From contig JAJCZM010000027.1 of the NCBI GenBank assembly GCA_029262375.1, positions 1 to 64,000 of the forward strand: a stretch of 64,000 bases of DNA, given 5' to 3'. This DNA is from Deltaproteobacteria bacterium. GTDB lineage: Bacteria > Desulfobacterota > Binatia > UBA1149 > SPBQ01. This document shows positions 7,291-16,176 of this stretch, piece after piece. How positions within the stretch are numbered: position 1 is the first letter of the stretch; every line of letters starts with the position of its first letter. The translations under genes and the position numbers were made by a program. The notes under the pieces are model-generated. The model was given only the letters and a program-made list of their open reading frames with translations. It searched no databases and was not told the origin of the DNA.

Positions 7291-8721
7291 ATGAAGCAAA
7301 ACAAAACGAGCGTTCGTTGCGACGAACTAGCAGAATGGGATGCGGTGGAGACCGCTGCCCGGATTCGGTCGCGCGAGCTATCGACGGGCGAAGTTGTCGC
7401 TGCTGCGATCGAGCGTGCGAAAGCACTTGATCCGGTACTCAACGCCATACCCGCACCCGACTACGAGCGCGCGATGGTTCGCGCGCAGTCGGACGTGCGA
7501 GGCCCGTTGGCCGGTGTACCTACCTTCATAAAGGATCTCGACGACGTAGCCGGTCTCGTAAATAGCTATGGATCGCGTGCGCATATGGAGAACATTCCGA
7601 AGCGCACTGACAAATTCATCTCGAAAATACTGGATACCGGACTCGTCAGCTTGGGCAAGAGCGCGGCGTCGGAGTTCGGGCTCACCGGTACAACGGAATC
7701 CTTGGCGCACGGACCGACGTCAAATCCGTGGAAGACCACACATTCGCCGGGGGGATCGTCCGGCGGCGCAGCGGCGCTGGTGGCAGCAGGTGTGGTGCCC
7801 ATGGCACAGGGAAGCGACGGGGGCGGGTCACTGCGAATCCCAGCCGGCTTTTGCGGACTGGTCGGACTAAAGGTTAGCCGCGAGCGCCGCTTCACAACGG
7901 CGCCGCTCGATCGACTGCCGCTGCGGATCGTCACTTACGGTGTCGTGACGCGCACGGTGCGGGACACTGCGCACTTTATCGCTGCACTCGACGAACGTGT
8001 CGCGAGCCGCCGCCTGCCACGCATGCCGCTCGTCGAAGGTCCGGCGAAGAAACGGTTACGGATGGGTCTGATTGTCGATACCCCCACGGGAATCTCGATC
8101 GATCCGGAAGTGCGCGCGAGCGTCATCGCCGCAGCCGAGCGCTGCGCTCGACTCGGCCACGAAATCGAAGAATTGCCGTGTCCGTTCGATGGGCAGACGG
8201 TCGAGGATTTCTTGATGTACTGGTCCGTCCTAGCGTGGGGAACGATCGTTCAGACTCGACTACAACGAGGCCGAAGTTTCGACATCGAACAGATGGAGCC
8301 TTGGACACGCAACTTGGCTCGACGCTTCTCAAAGGATCGACGCGGAGCGTTTTCGGCGTTCAAACGGCTGCGCAAACAAAGCTTGGTCTGGGACCGCCTG
8401 TTCAGCAACTACGATGCGTTCATTTCGCCGACGGCGACTGCTGCTGCGCCGCTGCTCGGGCGGCTGGGGCCCGACGTTGCCTTCGATACGGCCTTCCAAC
8501 GCGTGCGCGATTACTTCCTCTACACACCGGTGCAGAACGTCACGGGCGATGCCGCGGTCTCGCTACCGCTGGGAATGAGCGAGGATGGACTACCGATCGG
8601 CGTGCAGTTCATTGCACCCCAAGGCGAGGAAGCGAGGCTGTTGGAACTGGCGTACGAGTTGGAAGCAGACGGAGCCTTCCGCCGCAGACCTCTCTGGCCC
8701 GAACTGTACCGCGCGGCGTAG
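7291..8721 (+). CDS. Amidase (amidase-signature family)
   Basis: This 476-residue amidohydrolase has the complete Ser-cisSer-Lys machinery. Lys81 lies in 'PTFIKDL', Ser156 in 'SPGGSSGGAAALVAAG', and the nucleophile Ser180 in 'QGSDGGGSLRIPAGFCG'. The spacings (75 and 24 residues) are those of bacterial amidases. The length is typical of stand-alone amidases and it is not the GatA subunit by context, as no gatB or gatC is nearby. It is probably cytoplasmic, since no signal peptide is seen, and it hydrolyses a carboxamide whose identity cannot be read from the sequence. The start at ATG 7291 is preceded by a weak ribosome site. It is divergent from the secreted protein at 6530-7144. Confidence 0.93.
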   Translation: MKQNKTSVRCDELAEWDAVETAARIRSRELSTGEVVAAAIERAKALDPVLNAIPAPDYERAMVRAQSDVRGPLAGVPTFIKDLDDVAGLVNSYGSRAHMENIPKRTDKFISKILDTGLVSLGKSAASEFGLTGTTESLAHGPTSNPWKTTHSPGGSSGGAAALVAAGVVPMAQGSDGGGSLRIPAGFCGLVGLKVSRERRFTTAPLDRLPLRIVTYGVVTRTVRDTAHFIAALDERVASRRLPRMPLVEGPAKKRLRMGLIVDTPTGISIDPEVRASVIAAAERCARLGHEIEELPCPFDGQTVEDFLMYWSVLAWGTIVQTRLQRGRSFDIEQMEPWTRNLARRFSKDRRGAFSAFKRLRKQSLVWDRLFSNYDAFISPTATAAAPLLGRLGPDVAFDTAFQRVRDYFLYTPVQNVTGDAAVSLPLGMSEDGLPIGVQFIAPQGEEARLLELAYELEADGAFRRRPLWPELYRAA

Positions 8722-8742
8722 CACGCGATCCTCAGCCAGTCG

Positions 8743-11700
8743 TCACGGCTTCGCGCAGAACATCTTAGAACCTGAAAAGTTCCCAGCAGGACTCGGGAAC
8801 GGAGTCGATTTGCACACGCTATGAGTGCCGCCGCAGTCGCTGTTGCTTTCGCAGTACTGCGTGCACGTAGGTTGCGCGCAAACGAAAAAGTTTGTGCAGA
8901 AGGCATCCGACCCGCACTGATCGTTCGTACTGCAAAGGCCGGGATCTGCGGGCGGACTGAAACATAAGTAGGTATTGCAGTCCGTGCCGGTCGCACACGT
9001 TTCGCCCAGATCGCCCCCACCGAAGGGGAGACCACAGGCGCCGTCGTATTCGTCTTCTGAGGAGTCGGCTACCAGTTGGCAGTATTGGTCGTCGTCACAG
9101 TCGGCTTCGCTCCCGCACGTAGTCGCACACAAGCCGTAGTCGGTACCGGGGACTACCTCGAGGCACGCGCCGCCGGGGCATTCCTCGTCGCCCCCGGCAA
9201 GCACCGAGCAGAACTCGCTGCATTCGCCGGTCGGCTCGTAGCACGAGAAGCTCTCGCAGGCCTCGCCGGTCTCGCACCGCTCGCCGACGAGCGCCTCACC
9301 GCTGTACGCAGGCGAGCAACCGACCTGTAGGTCGCCGCCTTCGGTCACGAACGGAGCGATGCAGAGTTCTTCGGCGTCGCAGTCGCTGCGCTTCGCGCAG
9401 GCGGTGACGCAGCGTTCGCTGAGACACAAGTCGGCGCCGCACTCAGCGTTCGTGGCGCACTCGTTGTCGCATTCACAGGTCTGCAAACACGTTCCGCCGT
9501 GACAGAAGAAGTTGTCGCCATCGCACTGCTCGCCCAAATCGACGATGTCGTCGCCACAAAACCCGAGCGTACAATCGTTACGGCATCCGTCCGTGTCGAT
9601 GTCGTTGCCGTCGTCACATTCTTCGCCGGGGTCTGGGATGCTGTTTCCGCAGGTCGGTTCCGGATCCAAACAGGCCGTCGTGTCGAAAAAACAGTTCTCG
9701 CTACAGCTCAGCGTGCCGGAAGCCAGTTGCAGTGACTCGCAGGTCGCGCCGCCCAGATTGCCGCCGTCGCACTCTTCCGTGGGGTCGATTCGGCCGTTGC
9801 CGCACTCGATGCAGGTGCAGTCGAGGAGGCAGACTTCCGTACACCCGGGCAGTCCGCTGCCGTCACATTCCTCGCCGGGCTCGACGACGTTGTTGCCGCA
9901 CACCGTGCCCGGACAGTCGCAGGCGTCGCATTCGCCGGGGCAAGCAGCGTCCATGCCCGGCTCGCAATCTTCACCCGGCGTAATCACGCCGTCTCCACAG
10001 ATCAGGAGGCGTTCAACGGCACCCTGCCCACAAGGACCGCCTGGGTCGGGCGCGTCGTTGCACGGATGCGTACCGGTTAGATGGAAATCCGGGCATTGAT
10101 CGGTCGGTGGGGTGGGGGGATAGCGTTCGCCGTCGAAGACCGAGCCGTCTTCCGTGAAGCGCCAGAGGTTCTGCGTATCAAGGATGAAGCGCATCGTGAC
10201 GACGGCCCCGTCTGCTGCAAACGTATAGACGTCCTGTTCGTTCCCTGTTGCGACCGTCGTGCAGCGAGGCGTCACGTAGGTGAGATCGCGATCGGCCACG
10301 TACATCTCGAGCGGGGCGACGCCGTCGAAATGCGTGATCCTGTCGCCGGAATAAGCGCTTCCGGAAAGCACTCCGAAGATCTCTTCGTGGGTCTTCTCGA
10401 CGAACGTTTCGCCGAAGCAGGCGTTGTTGTGGATGGTGATGTCGATCGTTTCACCGAGTGTGACGTCGTGGTTGCTGCTGGGGCCGACGATGCTCTCGCG
10501 GACCCTTCCGACCAGATTGCCCTGAGTCACTTCCTGGCAATAGCGCCCTTTGTGGTTTCGCTTGCACGAGATCGGCTCCACGAGGCCGAGCGTTTTGAGC
10601 GCGGAAGCCGTGAAGGACCCGAGCTCGCCGGCGCAGCAGCCGTCGTTCACGAGACGTGCACAAGTCGAGCCGATGTAATTCGTAACGACGCCGAGTGCCG
10701 TCGTCGTATCGCCATCGCCTATGCCGTCGTACTGCCGGCAGCAGTTCTGATTGCCGAGCGGGTAGGTTCCAAGCGCTTCCGAACGCTGTGCCTGCGACGG
10801 GTCGGTCTCGCTAAACGCTCTTGTGTCGATCGCGACCGTGTGACCGGTTTCAGGCGGTTCGGTCGTTCCGGCGTGATCGTGGTCGTGATGCAGATCGTGA
10901 TGACGATGCGATTCGCTCGGAGAGGTCTGCGCCAGAAGATCATTGCAGGCGGCAGGGTCGGGGAACGCTGGATCATCGTTCATGCCGCAGCCGCCGTTGA
11001 ACTCCACTTCAATCTCGAACTCGACGGCATCTGCTTCAAGTCGGCCTAACTGATCTGCGCGAAGTTCGAATAGCGGCGCGTCCGGCTGCTGCGGATGCGC
11101 GATGGATCCGATCGTCGCGTCGCCCTCGTTGAGCGTTACAGTAAACGCGCCGTCGGCGTCGCTGAGCGTCAATCGGTCGCCCATCCGCACTAGCCAGCCG
11201 CGCGCGGGCATCTCGGGCCATCCCACGGAGGATCCGTCTGGAGCCACGACGTAGCCCAGCGCTTCCAGTTCTGTTTGCTGCGCGAGCAGCGTAGCGCGGA
11301 CTTCGGCGGGGGTAGGCGGAATATGTAGGATCGGCAGCAACGAAAGCGAGCCCTGCCGAACGAGCATGCTGCACGCGTTGCAGGCCAGCGTGATGTCTTG
11401 ACCCACGGCCGCGGCAAGAATCCTCAACACATCGGAGGCGGTTGCGTCGCCGCTCGCGTCGGTGTCGCAGACGCAGGCGTCGCAGACTTCGAGCCCGACC
11501 ACCGACCGGAGCGCGAACAAGGCATCGGTTGCGATGGGGACCGCGCCTGCGGAACCGGTGGTCTGCCCACAGCGCGTGTTGGAACACTCGGCCGAGCAGC
11601 TCTCGCCGGCCGCGAACGCGGTGTCGCCGTCGTCACAGTCCTCACCGCTATCCACCGTCCCGTCTCCACAGATGGCCCACGCAGGCGGGGGCAGCGTGGC

Positions 11701-11760
11701 GGGTAGCGAGAAGGCGAGAGCAACGAGCAACGACATGGGCACTGACATAAGCGATTTCAC
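8743..11760 (-). CDS. Large secreted cysteine-rich repeat protein with dockerin-like motif and His-rich loop
   Basis: I prefer GTG 11760, which follows AGGTGG and gives a Lys-containing signal peptide ending PPPAWA; GTG 11769 is also possible. The mature protein begins with a 'CGDGTVDSGEDCDDGD' Myxococcus-type cysteine repeat. Next comes a dockerin-like calcium motif (DTDASGDATASDVLRIL), then a beta-rich domain and a His-rich patch HRHHDLHHDHDHAG (about residue 295) that could bind metal. A globular domain with scattered cysteines follows, and finally at least five CGxGxxxPGEECD repeats and EGF-like disulphide modules to the C-terminus. It is probably a cell-surface protein. No catalytic residues are recognised. 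Confidence 0.85.
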   Translation of the reverse strand: MKSLMSVPMSLLVALAFSLPATLPPPAWAICGDGTVDSGEDCDDGDTAFAAGESCSAECSNTRCGQTTGSAGAVPIATDALFALRSVVGLEVCDACVCDTDASGDATASDVLRILAAAVGQDITLACNACSMLVRQGSLSLLPILHIPPTPAEVRATLLAQQTELEALGYVVAPDGSSVGWPEMPARGWLVRMGDRLTLSDADGAFTVTLNEGDATIGSIAHPQQPDAPLFELRADQLGRLEADAVEFEIEVEFNGGCGMNDDPAFPDPAACNDLLAQTSPSESHRHHDLHHDHDHAGTTEPPETGHTVAIDTRAFSETDPSQAQRSEALGTYPLGNQNCCRQYDGIGDGDTTTALGVVTNYIGSTCARLVNDGCCAGELGSFTASALKTLGLVEPISCKRNHKGRYCQEVTQGNLVGRVRESIVGPSSNHDVTLGETIDITIHNNACFGETFVEKTHEEIFGVLSGSAYSGDRITHFDGVAPLEMYVADRDLTYVTPRCTTVATGNEQDVYTFAADGAVVTMRFILDTQNLWRFTEDGSVFDGERYPPTPPTDQCPDFHLTGTHPCNDAPDPGGPCGQGAVERLLICGDGVITPGEDCEPGMDAACPGECDACDCPGTVCGNNVVEPGEECDGSGLPGCTEVCLLDCTCIECGNGRIDPTEECDGGNLGGATCESLQLASGTLSCSENCFFDTTACLDPEPTCGNSIPDPGEECDDGNDIDTDGCRNDCTLGFCGDDIVDLGEQCDGDNFFCHGGTCLQTCECDNECATNAECGADLCLSERCVTACAKRSDCDAEELCIAPFVTEGGDLQVGCSPAYSGEALVGERCETGEACESFSCYEPTGECSEFCSVLAGGDEECPGGACLEVVPGTDYGLCATTCGSEADCDDDQYCQLVADSSEDEYDGACGLPFGGGDLGETCATGTDCNTYLCFSPPADPGLCSTNDQCGSDAFCTNFFVCAQPTCTQYCESNSDCGGTHSVCKSTPFPSPAGNFSGSKMFCAKP

Positions 11761-11993
11761 CGGATCCACCTCATGAGTACCGAGAGTTGGCCGCCGGCCG
11801 ACTTGTGTCGAGCAGCTACTGCTGGGGCAGCCTCACCAGCCAGCCGCACGGCCTGACGGCGGTTCGTCTGGGCGTTTGTACTTCGTGACGGGCAATCGTC
11901 GCATCGTCACGTCGAACCTACTATTGATTGGGAACAGACTTTCGCCATCCTCGAGTAGTGAGTTCGATGAGCGGAACCACAAGGAGAGAACCA

Positions 11994-12743
11994 ATGATCG
12001 CGCAAGGAGACAAAGCACCCGACTTCGCACTGAAAGACCAGTTCGGTCGTGAGGTGAAGAGTTCGGATTTCAACGGCAAACACAACGTCATGTTGCTGTT
12101 CTACCCGCTCGACTGGACCCCCACTTGAAGCGTCGAAGTTCCGGGCGTGGAAGCAGCGTTGAGCAGCTTCCAGTCCGCAAACACCCAGGTTCTGGGTGTC
12201 AGTGTCGATAGTGTTTATTCGCATGCAGCCTGGGCCGCGAGCCTCGGCGGCGTTTCGTTTCCCCTGTTGGCGGACTTCCATCCTAAAGGCGCATTAGCCT
12301 CCGCTTGTGGCCTGTATCTCGATGGCGCCGGAATCGGTGATCGTGCGACCGTGATCATCGATACCGACGGCGTCGTACAGTACGTAGAGTCCGTCGGTCC
12401 CGGCGGGCAACGCGACATCGCCGACCTCGTTGCAACGTGCAAAGCGGTCGCGAGTAACGGTCCTGAGTTCGCGGCGCCGGCAAGCCTCCCCACCGGTTCT
12501 GAGCTGTTCGTGCGCGACAACTGTGGCGCATCGCGCTCCGCGTTGTGGGCTTGTGAGAATCTGCACGTGAAGGGGCAGATCGCGATCAAGAACGTCAGCC
12601 AAGACGCTGCTGCTGCAGCTGAACTCGAGAAGATCAGCGGCGGGAAACAAGCACCGTGTCTCGTCGTCGGCGGCGAAGCGATGCTCGAATCGGCCGAGAT
12701 CGTTGGCTACCTGGTCGAGAAGTGTGGGCGCCCGGTAGGCTAG
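11994..12743 (+). CDS. Selenocysteine-containing peroxiredoxin with C-terminal glutaredoxin-like domain
   Basis: The frame starts at ATG 11994 after AGGAG (11982-11986) and is interrupted once, by TGA at 12126-12128, exactly where peroxiredoxins carry the peroxidatic cysteine: '[16 protein letters not shown]', making residue 45 selenocysteine. The same frame continues without break through a thioredoxin fold ('[13 protein letters not shown]', 'FPLLADFHP', '[14 protein letters not shown]') and then a glutaredoxin/GST-N-like domain (about 168-249) with a CGAS redox site (Cys177), cis-Pro221 and '[14 protein letters not shown]'. The enzyme would reduce peroxides, with the fused domain as a possible thiol-reduction partner. 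Translation requires SelABCD elsewhere. A sequencing error or a nonsense mutation is the alternative. Confidence 0.85.
12149..12171 (+). promoter_or_regulatory. Candidate bacterial SECIS hairpin
   Basis: Starting 21 nt after the in-frame TGA, GGAAGC pairs with GCTTCC around an A.A mismatch, two further G-C pairs and a GUUGA apical loop. The first loop base, G, is 30 nt from the TGA, inside the 16-37 nt window described for bacterial SECIS elements. A weaker alternative stem (TTCC/GGAA with GGGCGT loop) begins 11 nt after the TGA. Confidence 0.6.
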
Positions 12744-12768
12744 GGCGTACTCGGCAAGACCTACTCGT

Positions 12769-12805
12769 TTGGAGCGGCGCGGTGCCTGTCGCGGCGCCGC
12801 TCCAA
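12769..12805 (+). terminator. Strong hairpin after the selenoprotein gene
   Basis: Twelve perfect base pairs (TTGGAGCGGCGC with GCGCCGCTCCAA) surround a 13-nt loop, 25 bp after the stop codon. There is no T-run, so it may act as a Rho-assisted terminator or mRNA-stabilising end. Confidence 0.65.
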
Positions 12806-12836
12806 GACGGGCGCAAGACGGGCGCAAGACGGGCGC
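12804..12836. repeat. Three perfect tandem copies of an 11-bp unit
   Basis: AAGACGGGCGC occurs three times head to tail (12804-12814, 12815-12825, 12826-12836), partly overlapping the hairpin above, followed by the degenerate AAGGCGG. It is a simple non-coding tandem repeat. Confidence 0.85.
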
Positions 12837-12932
12837 AAGGCGGAAGAAGGACGGGCGAAGGATGCGTGTGTCGAGAACCTAGCCACCGCCTACGTTGCAG
12901 TGCAGTGCCTACGCGCCTAGGCTGTCATTGCC

Positions 12933-13343
12933 ATGGAATACTTGGACAAGTTGGAAATCTCGCAGCGCGTGCTCGCTGCCGAACAAAAACGACGAAAGCC
13001 CAATTCGATCGAGTATCGCAGGCAGAAGCTTGCGTCGAATATAGAGGAGCAACTCGAGCTCGCGAAGAAAGCCATCAACGGGGACCCGCTCGAACTACCG
13101 CGTAAGCGCGGCCACACGGTGTCTATCGTACGTCCTCGAATTTGGTGGCGGACCAACGCGGATGGCCACACAGCCACGGAAGTGTATTACGATCGCGTTG
13201 CGCTCAATATCGGCGGGAGAGGGAGAACGGTCGAAGTGGGAAAGCTCAGGAAACTTCCGTCCACCTATAGGATTTTGATACGCGCCGTGCTCGCCGGCGA
13301 ACTCGACTCATCGATCAAGACAGCACGACTTCCCCGGAGCTAG
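12933..13343 (+). CDS. Hypothetical protein (136 aa)
   Basis: The product is basic and predicted mostly helical for the first 60 residues (a charged 'VLAAEQKRRK...IEEQLELAKKAING' stretch, possibly coiled coil). A beta-rich half follows (VSIVRPRIWWRTN, TEVYYDRVALNIGG, RTVEVGKLRKLP). No signal peptide or membrane segment is seen and I recognise no family. ATG 12933 has no strong ribosome site. It sits alone between the selenoprotein gene and the GNAT fusion. Codon use looks coding, but the assignment rests on length and composition only. Confidence 0.6.
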   Translation: MEYLDKLEISQRVLAAEQKRRKPNSIEYRRQKLASNIEEQLELAKKAINGDPLELPRKRGHTVSIVRPRIWWRTNADGHTATEVYYDRVALNIGGRGRTVEVGKLRKLPSTYRILIRAVLAGELDSSIKTARLPRS

Positions 13344-13466
13344 CCGTCGGCAAGTCCGGGAGCCTTCGACGACCGTCGGCGATAATTCTTACTCCGAAGC
13401 GTCGCGCCGATGGGCCTCGCGGCCGTATTGCGTTCTCCGTTGCGGTGGCTACACTCTGCGTCAGCC

Positions 13467-14600
13467 ATGACACGCCGCTGCCGGTCTCCCGTTCTACGCA
13501 ATGCGACCACTGCCGACCTCGGCGCCCTGCACGCCCTCGAAACCGAATCGTTCCAAACCGACCGCATATCCCGCCGGAGTTTTCGACACCTTCTGACCCG
13601 TGCGCATGCCCGGACCCTCATCTTCGAGGACCGCTCCATGGAAGGGGCCGCGGTCGTCGCCTACGCAACGGTTCTCTTCAACGAGCACACTGCGGTGGGG
13701 CGCTTTTACTCGATGGCTGTCGCTCCCACCTCGCGCGGCACAGGCTTGGCCCGTAGGCTGATGGACGCCGTCGAGGACGCCGCGCGTAAGGAAGGCTGTG
13801 TGAGCCTCAGGCTTGAAGTCTCTCGGAGCAACTCTCGAGCCCGGGCTCTGTACGAGAAGAGCGGCTACCGGCTATTTCGTGAGCTCGACGACTACTACGA
13901 AGACCACAGCGACGCCCTCCGGCTGGAAAAGCAGTTGGCGCGACACGGCCCCAGGATGGGGATCACCGTGCCCTACTACCGTCAGAGCCTCGACTTCACC
14001 TGTGGACCGGCGGCACTCATGATGGCGATGCGCGCACTCTCGGACGACGTGCGTCTCGACCGTACAACAGAGGTCAGCATATGGCGCGAGGCAACGACCG
14101 TCTTCATGACGTCGGGGCACGGCGGCTGCAGCCCCTACGGCCTGGCCTTGGCTGCTCATCGTCGCGGGTTCGCGGTTGACCTGCATGTCGCCAGCGGCGG
14201 TGAAACCCTTTTCGTCAACTCCGTGCGCAGCGAGGAGAAGCGCGAAGTGATCCGCCTCGTCGATCGCCAGTTCAAGGCCGAACTCAAAGAGAGCGATGTC
14301 CGGGTCCATCGCGGAGCTCTGAACCTTGCGGGTCTGGATGCGGCACTGGCGCGTGCAGCCGTTCCCGTCGTGTTGATTTCGAACTATCGAATCTACGGCG
14401 AGCGCGCACCGCACTGGGTGACGGTGGTCGGCGCTGACGACGCGCTACTTTACGTCCACGACCCTTGGGTCGAGGAGGAGCAGGGTCCGTCAATGACCGA
14501 GAGCATGGAGCTTCCCATTCATCGGCGCGAGTTTCTAGGGATGGCTCGATACGGTCGAGCCGGGCAGCGCGCCACTCTACTCATCGCTCGGCGGACCTGA
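13467..14600 (+). CDS. GNAT acetyltransferase fused to peptidase C39-like domain
   Basis: I start at ATG 13467, at the first GNAT strand; an in-frame ATG at 13410 is a longer option. Residues 8-160 are a RimI-like acetyltransferase with the acetyl-CoA loop 'VAPTSRGTGLARRLMDA' and 'SNSRARALYEKSGY'. Residues 170-375 are a C39-like papain fold with catalytic Cys in 'YRQSLDFTCGPAALMMAM' and His and Asp in 'APHWVTVVG...YVHDPW'. This exact fusion is known next to RimK-like ligases, as here: the next gene starts 1 nt after this stop. The pair has been proposed to make or trim a peptide tag or small peptide metabolite. The substrate is unknown. Confidence 0.88.
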   Translation: MTRRCRSPVLRNATTADLGALHALETESFQTDRISRRSFRHLLTRAHARTLIFEDRSMEGAAVVAYATVLFNEHTAVGRFYSMAVAPTSRGTGLARRLMDAVEDAARKEGCVSLRLEVSRSNSRARALYEKSGYRLFRELDDYYEDHSDALRLEKQLARHGPRMGITVPYYRQSLDFTCGPAALMMAMRALSDDVRLDRTTEVSIWREATTVFMTSGHGGCSPYGLALAAHRRGFAVDLHVASGGETLFVNSVRSEEKREVIRLVDRQFKAELKESDVRVHRGALNLAGLDAALARAAVPVVLISNYRIYGERAPHWVTVVGADDALLYVHDPWVEEEQGPSMTESMELPIHRREFLGMARYGRAGQRATLLIARRT

Positions 14601-14601
14601 C

Positions 14602-16089
14602 GTGAGCAAGCATCTCGTCATCGTCGAGCGTCATGAAGCTTGGGCAGAGCTGATCCCGAGTGCGGATCTCAGCACCGCGAAAGACTACCTGACCGGCGGC
14701 AATGGTCTGTCGGCCCGCGGCCTCCGAGTCATTAACCTGTGCCGTCGCTTCACTTACCTTTCACGCGGGTACTACTGCTCGCTCTTGGCAGAGGCGCGTG
14801 GCCATCGAGCACTACCGTCCGCGCGTACCGTGCTTGAGCTCAACCGCGACATCTTGGCAGTTCTCGATACCGGCGCGCTCGAGGAACGGGCAAGGCGCGT
14901 TCTCGCTGACAGTTCGGAAGGGCGTGTCGTGCTGCGGCTCTATTTCGGTGAAACAGCGCAAAAGGAACTAGAAGGACTCGGCCGACGCATCTTCGAAACA
15001 TTCCCCGCGCCACTTCTCGATGTTGAGCTGCAGCGCGAGACCGACGGCAATTGGAGGCTTCACCGCGTAAGGGCCGGCGATGCCGAACGCCTAGACGCAG
15101 CCGAACGGCTTCACCTGGCCGAAGCGCTGCAACGCTACGTCACCAGACCGCAGCGCCGGGTTCCGGCCGCCGCGACAACGCGTTATGACCTGGCCATTCT
15201 GCATGACCCAGACGAGAGTCTGCCGCCGTCCGACACGAGAGCCTTGGCGCGCTTTCGTGATGAAGGTCGCAAAATGGGCCTCGGCGTCGAATTCATAACC
15301 CGCCGGGATCTCGGCCGCATCGCCGAGTTCGACGCGTTGTTCATCAGGACTACCACGCGAATCGACCACTACAGTTTTCGCTTTGCCAAGCGTGCAGAAA
15401 GCGAAGGCGTGGTGGTGATCGACGACCCCGACTCGATCCTGCGATGTACGAACAAGCTCTACCTCGCCGAGTTGTTACAACATCAGGGCGTACCCGCCCC
15501 GCGCACAATCCTGGTACCGCCCGAAGGTCTGGAGACCGCCGCAGCGGAGATCGGCTACCCGGTCGTACTCAAGATCCCTGACGGTTCCTTCTCGCTGGGT
15601 GTATTCAAGGCCGACGACGTTCACGCGCTGCGCAAGCTGCGCAGCGAGATTTTCGCGAATGCCGAACTCGTACTGACGCAAGAGTATGTGTACACGCCGT
15701 TCGACTGGCGAATCGGCATGCTCGATGGCAAGCCGTTATGGGCATGTCAGTACTTCATGTCCAAGCGTAACTGGAAGGTCGTCAATCATGACGGGCCTAG
15801 GATTGATGAGGGCCGGTGGAAGACGCTGTCCGTATCCGATGTACCCCCAGCGGTGCTCGACGCAGCGGTACGGGCAAGCACGGCGATCGGCACCGGGCTC
15901 TATGGCGTCGACGTCAAGGAGCTGGCGGATCGCGTCATCGTCATCGAGGTCAACGACAACCCCAACATCGAGGCAGGGGTCGAAGACAAGGTTCTGGGGC
16001 GTACGTTGTACCGGACGATCCTCGAATCCCTCGTCGCCCGAATCGAACGAGGTCGTGGCGCGGCGGACGTAGGCCGGCTTCCCGCTTAG
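14602..16089 (+). CDS. RimK-like ATP-grasp ligase with RLAN N-terminal domain
   Basis: This 495-aa protein starts at GTG 14602, one base after the stop of the GNAT/C39 gene. The N-terminal half is the RLAN domain that accompanies some RimK-like enzymes ('NLCRRFTYLSRGYYCSLLAEARGH'). The C-terminal half is an ATP-grasp fold: 'GYPVVLKIPDGSFSLGVFKADD' with the nucleotide-binding Lys, 'EYVYTPFDWRIGMLDGKPLWAC', and 'VIVIEVNDNPNIEAGVED' with the Mg-binding Glu and Asn. It should form an amide bond between an amino acid or peptide and a carboxylate. RimK itself adds glutamates to ribosomal protein S6, but this subfamily's target is not established. Confidence 0.88.
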   Translation: MSKHLVIVERHEAWAELIPSADLSTAKDYLTGGNGLSARGLRVINLCRRFTYLSRGYYCSLLAEARGHRALPSARTVLELNRDILAVLDTGALEERARRVLADSSEGRVVLRLYFGETAQKELEGLGRRIFETFPAPLLDVELQRETDGNWRLHRVRAGDAERLDAAERLHLAEALQRYVTRPQRRVPAAATTRYDLAILHDPDESLPPSDTRALARFRDEGRKMGLGVEFITRRDLGRIAEFDALFIRTTTRIDHYSFRFAKRAESEGVVVIDDPDSILRCTNKLYLAELLQHQGVPAPRTILVPPEGLETAAAEIGYPVVLKIPDGSFSLGVFKADDVHALRKLRSEIFANAELVLTQEYVYTPFDWRIGMLDGKPLWACQYFMSKRNWKVVNHDGPRIDEGRWKTLSVSDVPPAVLDAAVRASTAIGTGLYGVDVKELADRVIVIEVNDNPNIEAGVEDKVLGRTLYRTILESLVARIERGRGAADVGRLPA

Positions 16090-16176
16090 TTGAAGTGAAG
16101 ACTCCGCATCGCGTGTTGCGCTGCACGGTAACGCACGCGGCAACTCGTCTTCGGTCGAACTCTCGTTCAGACTCCT

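Noticed and set aside
11928..12147. Two separate short genes on either side of the TGA at 12126
   Set aside because: The same frame continues as one peroxiredoxin fold and the stop falls on the catalytic residue, so a single selenoprotein gene is the better reading.
12801..12840. CRISPR-like array at the 11-bp repeats
   Set aside because: The units are contiguous with no spacers and far too short.
13410..13466. N-terminal extension of the GNAT/C39 protein
   Set aside because: The extra 19 residues precede the first conserved strand, contain no signal sequence and have no ribosome site.
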